A stretch of DNA of 64,000 bases from Papilionanthe hookeriana x Papilionanthe teres (GCA_022702705.1 CM040434.1:22486001-22550000); one strand, 5' to 3'; positions 10,560 through 21,988 are shown, numbered from the stretch's first letter. Notes: generated by a model not told the origin, from the sequence alone. Translations and numbers: made by a program.

Positions 10560-12238
10560 ATCTGATCTAAAGCTTCGACAAAAGGTATATTGATTGTTAA
10601 TTTCTTTAGTATTTCAAGGAATTTAGCAAATTGTTTATCTTTTTTATGTTGAGCTAGTCGTTGAGGAAATGGTGGTGGAGGTGTTTCAACGTGAAATTTT
10701 CATAGGTATTAAAGGATGTTCCAAGTTTGAATCTTGTTGAATTGTTTCTTTTTCAATTTCCACTTCCTCATTTTGGCTTTTAAGTTCTTTTTGAATTTGA
10801 GGTTCTAGTTCTTTTCCACTCCTTAGTTGTATTGCTTTAATTTGTTCTTTTCCTTGATCTTTAGGATTTATTTCCACATTACTAGGAAAAGTTCCAGGTA
10901 TTTTATTATTTAGCGCAGTAGCAATATGTCCAAGTTGAGTTTCGATATTTTTAATAGATGTTCCTTGAATTTGTAATTGATTTCCTTGAATTTGTAGTTG
11001 ATTTCCTTGATTTTGTAAATGATGACCCATATTCAAAATTAATTCATCCATAAATAATTTCTTATCTTTGAATTGTAGGTTATTGTTATTAAATCCAGGT
11101 GGGTAATTAGGTGGGTAATTAGGTTTATAGTTTGAATTTGCTTGATTAGGTTGATTCATCCATTGTTGATTAGATGTGTTATTCCAATTAAACTTTGGAT
11201 GAGGTTTCCAACCAGGATTATAATAGTTTGAATAAAGGTTATTAGTTATATTATTAATAGCATTTAAAGTTTCATAATTAGATTGAGAATCTATGATTTG
11301 TCCAGATGAGTTTTCTTCTAAAGTAGGAGAGTAGTTCATTCCAAAATGATCTAATTTCTTAGATATAGCAGCAATTTGAGAAGCTAACATAGATATTGCA
11401 TCGTTTTCATGAATGTCGGCTATTTTTTTCGGATTTACTCTATCTCGCAGGCCATTGAAAATTATTTGTTGCCATTTCTTCGATTAGTGCATAAGCTTCA
11501 TCAAATGGTTTAGACATTAATGAACCTCCAAGCAGACAGCATCGATGATTGATCTTAAAGATCCCACTAATCCATTATAAAAGGTTTGAATAATTAGCCG
11601 ATACTGGTAGCGCATGATGTGGGCATTTCCTAAGAAGTTCCTTAAATCTCTCCCAAGATTCATATATTGATTCTCCATCAAACCGACTAAAAGAAGTTAT
11701 ATCATTTCTAAACTTAGCGAGCTTTTAGATGGTGGAAAATATTTGGATAGAAATTTTTGTGATAATTCTCCCCAAGTTTTAATAGATCCAGTGTGCTAAC
11801 GAATTCGACCACATTTTAGCCTTATCCCTTAATGAAAATGGAAAAAGTCTAAGTCTTATAAGCATCGTCGGATACTCCTTGATATTTAAAAGTAGCACAA
11901 AGTTCTAGAAAACTAGCATGATGTAAGTTAGGATCTTCGGTAGGTGAACCACTAAATTGATTGTTTTGTACCATTTGGATAATTGCGTGTTTAAGTTCAA
12001 ATGAATTAGCGACTACATCGGGGTTTTGAATAGTTAAATGAATTTCATCCGATGTAGGGTTGGCATAATCTCTTAATGGTTTTTGTTGGTTCATATTTTG
12101 AATTTCAGGAATATTCGCCATTTGTGTTAAATTTATAGTTTGTTTCTTTTGTTTTCTAATTCTTTAAATTGTACGCTCTAATTCAGAATCGTAAGGTATT
12201 AAATTTTCGTTTCCAAATTTGTGCATACAATTTTAGAA
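10560..12238 (-). pseudogene. Athila gag (element 1)
   Basis: The N-terminus with a LIPYDSELERTI-like start is near 12230-12180. The frame 12121-11849 carries NSFELKHAIIQMVQNNQFSG...LELCATFKYQGVSDDA. The Retrotrans_gag core (LRDKAK, LNSLAPGSI, TWGELSQKFL, ESIYESWERF) follows in shifted frames around 11850-11560. The frame 11390-10686 is the asparagine-rich C-terminal half, with repeated QGNQLQIQ units and LRSGKELEPQ. Against its duplicate at 13953-15908 it shows extra bases near 11715 and 11800 that break the reading frame. The product would be the capsid protein that packages element RNA. Confidence 0.82.
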
Positions 12239-12305
12239 TAGATATTAATTTATTTATTATGATTATTTTAAAATAGTCCGTTACTTTAGTAAATTTTTCT
12301 TACTT

Positions 12306-12323
12306 TCCCCGGCAACGGCGCCA
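12306..12323 (-). promoter_or_regulatory. Primer-binding site, Athila type
   Basis: The minus strand reads TGGCGCCGTTGCCGGGGA, the standard Athila-lineage primer-binding site, six bases after the LTR end ...GGGTCA|AGTTTT. It primes minus-strand cDNA synthesis from a host tRNA. This is the best-preserved PBS in the window. Confidence 0.9.
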
Positions 12324-12365
12324 AAAACTTGACCCACAATTTTATATTATAATATTTAATTTGAT

Positions 12366-12387
12366 TGCAACGAAGCCAAAAACTTGA
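12366..12387 (-). repeat. Second, decayed PBS / LTR-end copy
   Basis: On the minus strand GGGGTCAAGTTTTTGGCTTCGTTGCA repeats the arrangement LTR-end + AGTTTT + TGGC...GTTGC found at 12306-12335, about 55 bp upstream. The sister LTR has the same double arrangement (16049-16070). The true LTR end could therefore be 12385 rather than 12330. Element F ends its LTR at the equivalent of this inner site. Confidence 0.65.
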
Positions 12388-12539
12388 CCCCGCTATATTA
12401 TATGTATAGAATTGTAATTGTTTATGTTGTGGATGCTACGCAAGTATACGTATCGTATCAAATAATACAGGGCTCTAGTGGAGTCCTGGTTATCGATCCC
12501 ACAGGGAAAGAGAAAATTAAATAACAGCTAATTTTAAAA

Positions 12540-12572
<33 letters not shown>

Positions 12573-13519
12573 ACAAAAATTTGGAATTCTGAATTTAAGC
12601 GCAATAAAGTAAACTATGTATTTTAATTAGATAAACTAAGTAAAAAATTAATACCAATTGCAAGTGCAGGAAATAAAACTAATTGCTAAATAAGTCTTAA
12701 CTATTCATAAAAAGTATCTTTCCCCTTGTTTAGAAATTTAAGTGATTGATGAATTTAAATAGATAATGTTAAGGTATTGTGACAAATAGGAGCATTCCTA
12801 TTCTTTACCCTTTGGTCCAGTGTAAAGAATATTGACTAATCCTATGTTTGATTATCGAATGCATGGCTAGGTCGGGAGGATACCGACCGCCACTTTAGAG
12901 CTCCCACGTTCCCCTCGCCCGAGGGCTAACATCTACACTTCGACTCTCAAACAACAGGACCGAATTGAATATTTTAGTCTCGTCACACTAAAATGCTCGA
13001 TTCTACGCCCAAATGATATTATTTCCCTATTTATTTGCACCCTCCTTCCAAGGCTTTTGAATTTCCCCGAATTTCGGATGTAATTTTTACTATAGTTGAT
13101 AATCAACATATTTTAACAAATCAAATGGCCGATTGAAAAGTAAATTAAGTTTTAAGTAAAAATTATCACAATTTATTAATATATAAAAATACTTTTATTT
13201 TTAGTTCATCAAATCACTTAATTTCATAACAAGGAGAAAGACTAAATAAACTACTCAGAATGCATGGAAACTAAACTAAGCATGGATTTCATTTAAAGTT
13301 ATAAACAATAAATACAAATACTTATCTTAATTTATCCCCAAGCAGACTCCTCGCAGTTCCTTTGACTCTTCCTTCCAGTACAGCAAAACTCACTAAAAAC
13401 TCACTAACTCACTAAATACTCACTAAAGACTCAAATTAACTCACTTAGAACACAAAGACTGCACACAAAATTACACTAAATAACACAGAAGTAACACACA
13501 AAAGACATAATTTCTGCTT

Positions 13520-13790
13520 CTATATATAGAGGTAAGCAAAGGACCAAGAGGTGTGTAAGCATCCCTTCAAAAGTGTCCGGGTTCAATGTATACGCACCAT
13601 TTGAACTAGCTCGCCGTAGGCGACGAACTACCTCGATTGTCGGCGAGGCTTCTAGAAGATCTTCAACCTGCTTAGCGACTATTGCCGGTGGGCTCGGGCC
13701 CGATCGTCGAGAGACAGTTATAAATCCTTCAGAATTTTCTTCTCGTAACCTCGCCGTCGGTCGGCTCGATCTCGCCGTCGGCGACTCAAA
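13520..13790 (-). promoter_or_regulatory. LTR1 promoter: palindrome array and TATA box
   Basis: Copies of the CTCGCCGtCGGCGAG word lie at 13610, 13632, about 13675, about 13697, 13750 and 13771. The measured pair spacings are 22 and 21 bp. The third and fourth copies are degenerate. On the minus strand the array lies upstream of the TATA box tctatatataga (13519-13530). Confidence 0.7.
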
Positions 13791-13952
13791 GACAAATTGC
13801 ATGATTTTGCTCCAAATTCGCTCCTTTTATGATTTTTGCTTTTATCACCTAAATTCTTCATTCCTGCAATAAAATAAAGAAAATACCCTTCTTTAAAGTG
13901 CAATTTCATCAAAAATAGGTATGAATTTCTTAATAAATTTTTCAGCGATCAA

Positions 13953-15908
13953 TAGGTAACCGAACGATCAGCTAATTGAAGGGTTACTGAAGTAGGTGTA
14001 AATTTTCCTAATCCTATTCTCTTAAAAATCGATAGAGGCATTAGATTGATGCTTGCTCCTAAGTCACACAAAGCTTTTCCATAAAATTTTTCTCCTATAG
14101 CGCGAGGTATAGTGAAACTACCAGGATCTTTCAATTTTTCGGGAAGCTTCTTCTGAATAATAGCACTACACTCTTCACTAAGTGCGACTGTTTCATTATC
14201 AGTGAATTTTCTTTTCTTATTTAGAATATCTTTCATAAATTATTCATAATTTGGCATCTGATCTAAAGCTTCGACAAAAGGTATATTGATTGTTAATATC
14301 TTTAATATTTCAAGGAATTTAGCAAATTATTTATCTTTTTTATGTTGAGCTAGTCGTTGAGGAAATGGTGGTAGAGGTTTTTCAACAGAAATTTTCATAG
14401 GTATTAAAGGATGTTCTAAGTTTGAATCTTGTTGAAGTGTTTCCTTTTCAATTTCCACTTCCTCTTTTTGGCTTTCAAGTTCTTTTTGAATTTGAGGTTC
14501 TAATTCTTTTCCACTCCTTAGTTGTATTGATTTAATTTGTTCTTTTCCTTGATCTTTAGGATTTATTTCCGCATTACTAGGAAAAGTTCCAGGTATTCTA
14601 TTATTTAGCGCAGTAGTAATATGTCCAAGTTGAGTTTCGATATTTTTAATAGATGTTCCTTGAATTTGTAATTGATTTCCTTGAATTTGTAGTTGATTTC
14701 CTTGATTTTGTAGTTGATGACCCATATTCAAAATTAATTCATCCATAGATAATTTCTTATCTTTGAATTGAGGGTTATTGTTATTAAATCCAGGTGGGTA
14801 ATTAGGTTTATAGTTTGGATTTGCTTGATTAGGTTGATTCATCCATTGTTGATTAGATGTGTTATTCCAATTAAAATTTGGATGAGTTTTCCAACCAGGA
14901 TTATAATAGTTTGAATAAGGGTTATTAGTTCTATTATTAATAGCATTTAAAGTTTCATAATTAGATTGAGATTCTATGATTTGTCCAAATGAGTTTTCTT
15001 CTAAAGTAGGAGAGTAGTTCATTCCAAAATGATCTAATTTCTTAGATATAGCAAGCAATTTGAGAAGCTAACATAGATATTGCATCGTTTTCATGAATGC
15101 TTGGCTATTTTTTCGGATTTACTCTATCTCGTAGGCCATTGGAAATTATTTGTTTCCATTTCTTTGATTAGTGCATAAGCTTCATCAAATGGTTTAGACA
15201 TTAATGAACCTCCAAGCAGACAGCATCGATGATTGATCTTAAAGATCCCACTAATCCTTTATAAAAGGTTTGAATAATTAGCCAATCTGGTAGCGCATGA
15301 TGTGGGCATTTCCTAAGAAGTTCCTTAAATCTCTCCCAAGATTCATATATTGATTCTCCATCAAACTGACTAAAAGAAGTTATATCATTTCTAAACTTAG
15401 CAGTTTTAGATGGTGGAAAATATTTGGATAGAAATTTTTGTGATAATTCTCCCCAAGTTTTAATAGATCCAGGTGCTAACGAATTCAACAACATTTTAGC
15501 CTTATCCCTTAATGAAAATGGAAAAAGTCTTAGTCTTATAAGCATCGTCGGATACTCCTCGATATTTAAAAGTAGCAAAAAGTTCTAGAAAACTAGCAAG
15601 ATGTAAGTTAGGATCTTCGAGTAGGTGAACCACTAAATTGATTGTTTTGTACCATTTGGATAATTGCAGGTTTAAGTTCAAATGAATTAGCGAGCTACAT
15701 CGGGGTTTTGAATAGTTAAATAAATTTCATCCGATGTAGGGTTGGCATAATCTCTTAATGGTCTTTGTTGGTTCATATTTTGAATTTCGGGAATATTCGC
15801 CATTTGTGTTAAATTTATTATTTGTTTCTTTTGTTTTCTAATTCTTTTAATTGTACGCTCTAATTCAGAATCGTAAGGTATTAAATTTTCGTTTCCAAAT
15901 TTGCGCAT
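13953..15908 (-). pseudogene. gag and start of protease, sister Athila element 2 (truncated by insertion)
   Basis: This copy duplicates 10256-12240 almost base for base. The frames are 15908-15687 (gag start MRKFGNENLIPYDSELERTI), 15578-15201 (Retrotrans_gag core from FPFSLRDKAK to WLIIQTFYKGLVGS), 15058-14327 (Asn-rich region with QGNQLQIQ repeats and LRSGKELEPQ), and 14236-13949 (IIQKKLPEKLKDPGSF to the protease CDLGASINLMPLSIF). It has fewer breaks than element 1 gag. It stops abruptly at 13952 in LQLADRSVTY, where the LTR of element 1 begins. Confidence 0.88.
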
Positions 15909-15987
15909 ACAATTTTAGAATAGATATTAATTTATTTATTATGATTATTTTAAAATAGTCCGTTACTCTTATAAATTTTTCTTACTT

Positions 15988-16005
15988 TCCCCGGCAACGG
16001 AGCCA
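15988..16005 (-). promoter_or_regulatory. Primer-binding site of sister element 2
   Basis: The minus strand reads TGGCTCCGTTGCCGGGGA, one base different from the standard Athila PBS, with the same AGTTTT spacer from the LTR end at 16012. Confidence 0.85.
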
Positions 16006-16011
16006 AAAACT

Positions 16012-17655
16012 TGACCCACATTTTTATATTATGATATTTTAATTTAATTGCAACGAAGCAAAAAACTTGACCCCGCTATATTATATGTATAGAATTGTAA
16101 TTGTTTATGTTGCGGATGCTACGCAAGTATACATATCGTATCAAGTAATACGGGGCTCTAGTGGAGTCCTGGTTATCGATCCCACAGGGAAAGAGAAAAT
16201 AAAATAACAGCTAATTTTAAAATAATAATAATAATTCTAAAATAGTATACGAAAATTTGAAATTCTAAATTTAATGCGCAATAAAGTAAACTAAGTATTT
16301 TAATTAGGTAACTTAACTAAGTAGAAATTTAATACGTATTGAAAGTGCAGGAAATTAAACTAATTGCTAAATAAGTCTTAACTATTCAGAAAAAGTATCT
16401 TTCCCCTTGTTTAGAAATTTAAGTGATTGATGAATTTAAATAGATACTTTTAAGGTATTGTGACAAATAGGAGCATTCCTATTCTTTACCCTTTGGTCCA
16501 GGTGTAAAGAATATTGAGTAATCCTATGTTTGATTACTAAATCTGCGGCTAGGCTGGGAGGATACCGACTGCCACTTCGAGCTCCCACGTTCCCTCGCCT
16601 GAGGGCTAACATCTACACTTCAGCTCTCAAACAATAGGACCGAATTGAATATTTTAGTCTGTCACACTAAAATGCTCAATTCTACGCCCAGTGATATTAT
16701 TTCCCTATTTATTTGCACCTTTCTTCCAAGGCTTTTGAATTCCCTAAATATCCGATGTAATTTTTACTATAGTTGATATTCAACATATTTTAACAAATCA
16801 AATGGCCAGTTTGAAAGTAAATTAAGTTTTAAGTAAAAATTATCACAATTTATTAATATATAAAAGTACTTCTATTTTTAGTTCATCAAGTCACTTAATT
16901 TCATAACGGGGAGAAAGACTAATAAACTACTCGGAATGCATGGGAACTAAACTAAGCATGGATTTCATTTAAAGTTAAAAACAATAAATATAAATACTTA
17001 TCTCGATTTATCCCATGCGGACTCCTCGCAGTTCCTTTGACTCTTCCTTCCGATACGATGCAAGACTCACTAAAAACTCACTAACTCACTAAAGACTCAC
17101 TAATTACACTAATTAAGACTCTAAAGACTCGCTCACACATAAATAAAAGACTCTTAAGAAACAAATTGACACACACACAAAATAACACACACTTAGAAGC
17201 TGAATTTCAGCCTCTATATATAGAGGTGAGCAAAGGACCAAGAGGTGTGTAAGCATCCCTTCAAAAAGTGTCCAGGTTCAATGTATATGCGCCATTTGAA
17301 TTAGCTCGCCGTCGGCGACAAACTACCTCGCTGTCGGCGAGGCTTCTAAAAGGTCTTCGAACCGCGCTATTTCGCTGTCGGCGGGCTCGGGCTCGCTGTC
17401 AGCGAGACAGTTAAAAATCCTTCAGAATTTTCTTCCTCGTACCCTCGCCGTCGGCGGGCTCGATCTCGCCATCGGCGACTCAGCACAAATTGCATTATTT
17501 TCTTCCTTTTTGCTCCAAATCCGCTCTTTTTTATGGTTTTTGCTTTTATCACCTAAATTCTCCATTTCTGCAACAAAATAAAGAAAATACCTTTCTTTAA
17601 AGTGCAATTTCATCAAAAATAGGTATGAATTTCTTAATAATTTTTTTAGTGATCA
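16012..17655 (-). repeat. 5' LTR of sister Athila element 2
   Basis: The LTR begins TGATCACTA at 17655 (minus strand) and ends TGGGTCA at 16012. It is homologous to LTR1 along its length, including the conserved TTGCACTTTAAAG block (near 17600), the palindrome array (17305-17479), the palindromic TATA region (17211-17226), and the duplicated LTR-end/PBS motif (16049-16070). The right flank starts CTATA inside an integrase reading frame on the opposite strand. Confidence 0.87.
17211..17480 (-). promoter_or_regulatory. LTR2 promoter: six palindromes in three pairs and TATA box
   Basis: The 15-bp words start at 17305, 17327, 17371, 17392, 17444 and 17465, with steps of 22, 44, 21, 52 and 21 bp. 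The sequences are variants of CTCGCCGTCGGCGAG, many differing by C-to-T changes. A perfect palindrome cctctatatatagagg (17211-17226) holds the TATA box. Confidence 0.75.
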
Positions 17656-17935
17656 CTATATATCAAAATGGATTGAAGAAATAATTTTACCTAAATTTGA
17701 TGCTCGGAGTGCTTCAAAATTTTTAATGAAAAATATATTTACAAGATATGGAATGCCGAGAGAGATCATTACTGATGGAGGATACCATTTTAAAAATAAA
17801 AGAGTTGAGAAATTGGTAAAAAAATACAATATTATACATAGATTTTTAACTGCTTATCATCCGCATACTAGTGGTCTAGGAGAAGTATCAAATCGTGAAA
17901 TTAAATAAATTTTGGAAAAAACTACAAATCCCAAC
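17656..17935 (+). pseudogene. Athila integrase fragment, target of element 2
   Basis: The plus strand reads an integrase piece: ISKWIEE, then FLMKNIFTRYGMPREIITDGG (second catalytic Asp), KLVKKYNIIH, AYHPHTSGL and EVSNREIK (the Glu block). The reading frame is intact for 60 codons and then decays. It begins exactly at the outer edge of LTR2, in the middle of the conserved DY(I/V)SKW motif. The upstream half, which should lie beyond the missing 3' end of element 2, is not in the window. Confidence 0.85.
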
Positions 17936-19169
17936 AAATTAAATTGGACTGCTAGATCGGATACTACATTGAGGGCATATAAGACGGCTTATAAAACTCC
18001 TTTGTTTTTCTATTATTTTTTATTTTTAATCTTTCCTTTGCACACTTTGTTTTCTGAGAATTACTATAATTGGCAAAGAATATTTCTTTTAAAGAATTTG
18101 AAAGTCCAAACTCCCCTAACTAATAATCCTTAAATATTTTGTAAGATAAATTATGGGATATTACAGCTCATTCAAAGTTAGGATCCAGTCACATGGAAGA
18201 GAAATTAAAAGGCTCGTGCTATCCTTAGTCCATTAATATTATTTTAATCACACTATTATATTTTGATGTTTACTTAGGACTCAGTTTGAAATTTTTAGAG
18301 TGAAGAACCCAATTATTAGGTCATTAATTTCATTTTCCCTTGAAGTCATTGTCGTACAAAAATATTGGAATTTTGTCTTGGATTGCCCATTCTCCATTTA
18401 TCTTTTTGCTGAACATTCAATGTTCATGAGCTGATGTTTCTTCTTTTCAAAAAATTCATTATTTATTTGATGTTAAATTATCTGCAGTGTCTGGGCAACA
18501 TGACATCCCTCCCTTTTGAGCAGGCTTTTCAAATACTTTAACTTTAGACAACATTAAGTTACTTTTCTCTTTCTTATTTTTGTTGTGGTGGGAGGGTCGG
18601 GACCAACGACCCATTATCTTTCTGACCTCTTTTCTTATTGTCTTTTGGTGGTAGGGTTGGGACCATCTACCCATTATCTTGTTGATGTCCCTTTTGATTG
18701 TATATCCCTAGCAATTTAACTTATGAGCAGCCTTGTTGCGGGGCCGTTCTTTGGTGAATGTGAAGATCAGCTTTAATGATGACATTTTCTTTGTCATTTG
18801 AAGAATTTGTAGGACTCAATGGCATCATATGCCTTGTAACTCAGAAAAATTAGTGAAGTCAACACACTTGTATTATGAACTATGCATCCTGTGAAATTTA
18901 TTCAAGTGAATATGTTTCAAAATTTGTGTTCTAATTTATTATTGTATATTTGCTCCATTTTGAGAAGTTTTGTTATTCTTTGAAATTTTGATGAAATTTT
19001 GTTTTGTATTTTAAATGGAAGATTGTGAGTGAAAATTTCAGTTTAACTTGTTTAAAACAAGTCAAACCCAAAGAGGGATGAAGCGTAGGATCCAGTCTGA
19101 GATTTAGAGGATGTTGACTTCGCATTGAACTCGCATTGATAAACCACTCCTAACCTATGATACCTATTT
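17936..19169. other. Unidentified spacer, no recognisable gene
   Basis: Athila similarity is lost at about 18003. The rest is AT-rich with no coding signal that I recognise. It holds one local duplication: tggtgggagggtcgggacca...cccattatct at about 18585-18622 recurs in diverged form at about 18646-18682. The segment abuts the start of long LTR B. Confidence 0.4.
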
Positions 19170-21550
19170 TGACCTCATTTTTGATGAGGTCTTCTCTTCA
19201 CTCTTTAGTACTTAGGATCTAGCCTTAGGCTTTTCCTTTGACTATCTTAGAGGACTAGAAGTGGAACCCACCCTTTAGAAGTTCAAACACCTCTTGACTC
19301 CCTGCAAACCCCACAAGCTTGATTGTAGACCCCTAATCACCTAGAGGGTTGAAAGCAAATGTGAAGGTTTAAAGGATGAGTTCCCATGGGACTCTTTGGC
19401 CTTAGGACTACCTACAGGTGGCCTGGTCTGGTGAGGGTTGACTTACACACTCACTACACTCATACTCTACACTCTCACACACACAATCCAAATCCTAAAA
19501 CCACACCTATACCCAATTTGACTCCCTGACTCGTGTAGGTAATTCATATGGATGGAACTTAACCCCTAAGCCCCTGGTTAAGAGGGTTAGGAACAACATA
19601 GTGAATGCCTCCAATGAGTCCTCTCATGGCTCATATAAGCTTAATATGACTTCATGGCTCAACCAAAGTGATTCCATTTCACTCATATTTGATCAATCTT
19701 TATTCTTCCAAAATTTCAATTTTTGACCCCGGGGACCCTACACCCATCAAACCTACTAAAAGCCCTTGAAATTGCACAAATCCTCCAAAATCTCCAAATC
19801 ACCCAAAAGTCCTCAGAATCAGTCCTAAACATTTTTCCCCACTTAAATTGACCATCTCCAGCCAAAAATACCAAAATTTCCAAAAATACCCCCAATACCC
19901 TCCAAATTACCAAAATTCCCCTCTTGGCCCAAAAATCCAAAAATTCAGACAATTCCTAGAAAATTCCAGAAAATCCCAAATATTTCCAATTTCATTTTGT
20001 CCAACTACACCATGGGCCAATTTAGTCAATTTACCCCACCTTTACCAAAACCCCCAATTTAGCCCATTTTAAACCCAAATGAACCAATGTCAAACCAAAT
20101 CACCCCAATTGGTCTCAATTTTGGTCCAATTCAATTCTAAACTTCAATTCAATATCCCCAATATCAATCTAGACCAAATTAAAGCCCAATTTGATTGGCA
20201 TTTGAATCCAATTTCATTTTTAAAAGCTTAAGGTCCAATTTTGACCCATGACCTAAACCTAGCTCAAACCAACCCAATTCAATCTCAATTTGACCCAAAT
20301 CTTTTCTAAAACCTTCCTAGCATCCCCATAAACAAAAAACTAGCATGATTTGCCCAAAATTTGGACCCAAACCTTACTCAATTTCAACCCAAACCAAAAA
20401 TCCCTTAAATGGGCCTACACCCAAACCTAACCCAAATGGGCTCAAATCTCAAAATCAAAACCCAACCAAAGTTGAACCCTATTTGTAATACCCCCATAAA
20501 CATTTCCAAACATTAATTTTACATCAATTTCAACATTAGCCCAACTTTAGCCCAAGGTAGCTCATTTTGACCCATTTGGACTCTATTACCAAAGAGACCC
20601 AAATTAGACCCAATCAAATTCCAAATCACCTCAAGTTTATTTCAAATCACTCATGACACATCCCTAAATGAAACCCAACAATTATTTGGCCCAACCTTTT
20701 ACAAAAATCCCACCCATAAATTTATTTTAAAACCTAAGGCCCACTTCCATAAGCCTTCCTAAAAAAGCCCACTCCTAAAATAATTTCAAAGGCCCAAATT
20801 TGACTCTAATGCCCACATGACACTACACTTCATCATCCATTCCAATTAAAACCTTCCCTAACTTTCAAATTCATCATCAAACCATTCCAAATCAAACCTC
20901 ATGACAACTCTCACCAAAATGCCAAAAATCACAAAATCCTTCCTCATGAAAGTTGACTTAACTTTTCCCAAGCCAAAAGTGAGCCATGAAGCCATGCATG
21001 AGCCACATGTGAGCCATGAAAGCCTTAGACACTTCACCATACCCAAAATGGCAAGAAGAGGGGACCCTTTAATGATTTTCTTAAGAGTGATTAACCACTC
21101 CCATATCTCCCCTAAACCTTGCTTAAACTTAATTGTACTTGGATGGTGACCCTTCCCCACTAATTAAGCTGACCTAAACCACTTTCCCTTCAGCCCAAAC
21201 TAGCCATGGGGAGGTGCACCTAGCCCAATCCATGCATTTGACCAAACTTAGCCAAAATACACCCTTACCCCATTCCATTTTAATTCAACCACTTTACACA
21301 TGGCCATTGCCAATTCCACTACACTAAACCCCGGCCCTGGACCTCTTGACCCCGAGGGTGACCCATGCCACTGCCAGCCCACCACAGGCCGCCAAAAACA
21401 CCACACCGGAGAGCATCATGTGAGCCCAAGCTTGGAATTCTCACCTGCCGAGTTACCCCATGCCCAATGGCCACCATGGCACGTTCTTCTCCTCACCGGA
21501 GCAGTCGATTCCAACCCCTAACTCCCCCTGGGAGAGCCTCCAGCCAGCTC

Positions 21551-21558
21551 TATTTAAA
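21551..21558 (+). promoter_or_regulatory. TATA box of long LTR B
   Basis: TATTTAAA lies about 2.38 kb into the LTR. It occupies the same position as tataaaag in copy D (59665-59673) and cataaata in copy C (36093-36100, minus strand). Confidence 0.55.
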
Positions 21559-21976
21559 CACCACCTCTCTCGGCCATGGGAGAGGTACTGAAACAAACTT
21601 ACTGAAACTCTGCCAAAATTGTCCTAGACCACTCTCCACACTTAGAGAAATTGATCTCCAGTGTCCATTTGCCCTAATCCCCATTAACAGAGCTCAATTT
21701 CAGAGTCCAAATTTCATCCAAAAACAGGACACTTCACTACAGTGAGCCAATCTCCAAATTGATTGGTCCTACACCTTCAGCAGACCAAGAGGAGAAGTTC
21801 CCAGGTGAAAGCCCCCTCTCTAGGCCACCCGGTTGCTTCGGCCTCCAAGCTTTGTGATCGAGCTGTGGTCACTTTTGTACCTAGGCAATTCACCAGGCCA
21901 AGGGACTTCATCTGGAGCTTGCTTGGACCCAATCGAACATGACACAACTCTGAGATCGAAGCTTCACTTCTCTGAG

Positions 21977-21988
21977 CAAAGGTATGAA
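21977..21988 (+). promoter_or_regulatory. Conserved 5' splice-site-like motif in LTR B leader
   Basis: gcAAAG|GTATGA lies about 430 bp after the TATA box. Copies C (GCAAAG|GTATAA, minus strand around 35652) and D (CCAAG|GTATGG, 60126-60135) keep it although surrounding bases differ. The sequence downstream is strongly AT-rich, as plant introns are. This is an inferred leader intron. Confidence 0.4.

Larger units (their letters stand above)
5593..13951 (-). mobile_element. Athila-type Ty3/gypsy element 1 (5' LTR, gag, pol, post-pol ORF; 3' LTR missing)
   Basis: Reading leftward the order is 5' LTR (13951-12330), perfect PBS (12323-12306), gag (about 12238-10560), protease, RT, RNase H, integrase (to 6984), pol-end motif, internal promoter, and Transposase_32-like ORF, probably continuing into the AlkB frame to 4750. 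The order is canonical for Athila. The palindromes shared by the LTR and the internal promoter tie the post-pol ORF to this element. No 3' LTR was found on the left. Element 1 sits inside its sister element exactly at an LTR boundary (13951/13952), so the pol now joined to it may derive from either copy by recombination. Confidence 0.75.
12330..13951 (-). repeat. 5' LTR of Athila element 1
   Basis: The LTR begins TGATCGCTG at 13951 (minus strand) and ends TGGGTCA at 12330. It contains a conserved U3 block (TTGCACTTTAAAG, near 13890), the palindrome array at 13610-13785, a TATA box at 13520-13530, and the R/U5 end with GGGATCGATAACC...GATACG near 12440-12505. It matches 16012-17655 almost throughout. 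The right edge abuts protease-coding DNA of the sister element with no gap. Confidence 0.85.

Noticed and set aside
13476..13912. Overlapping frames on both strands across the LTR1 palindrome array (similar ones at 17367-17616)
   Set aside because: They are GC-rich stop-poor by-products of the palindromes. The U3 is regulatory, and frames are not conserved between LTR1 and LTR2.
17912..18133. 73-codon frame following the integrase fragment
   Set aside because: Only its first part is decayed integrase in the same register; the rest is AT-rich non-coding DNA after similarity ends at about 18003.
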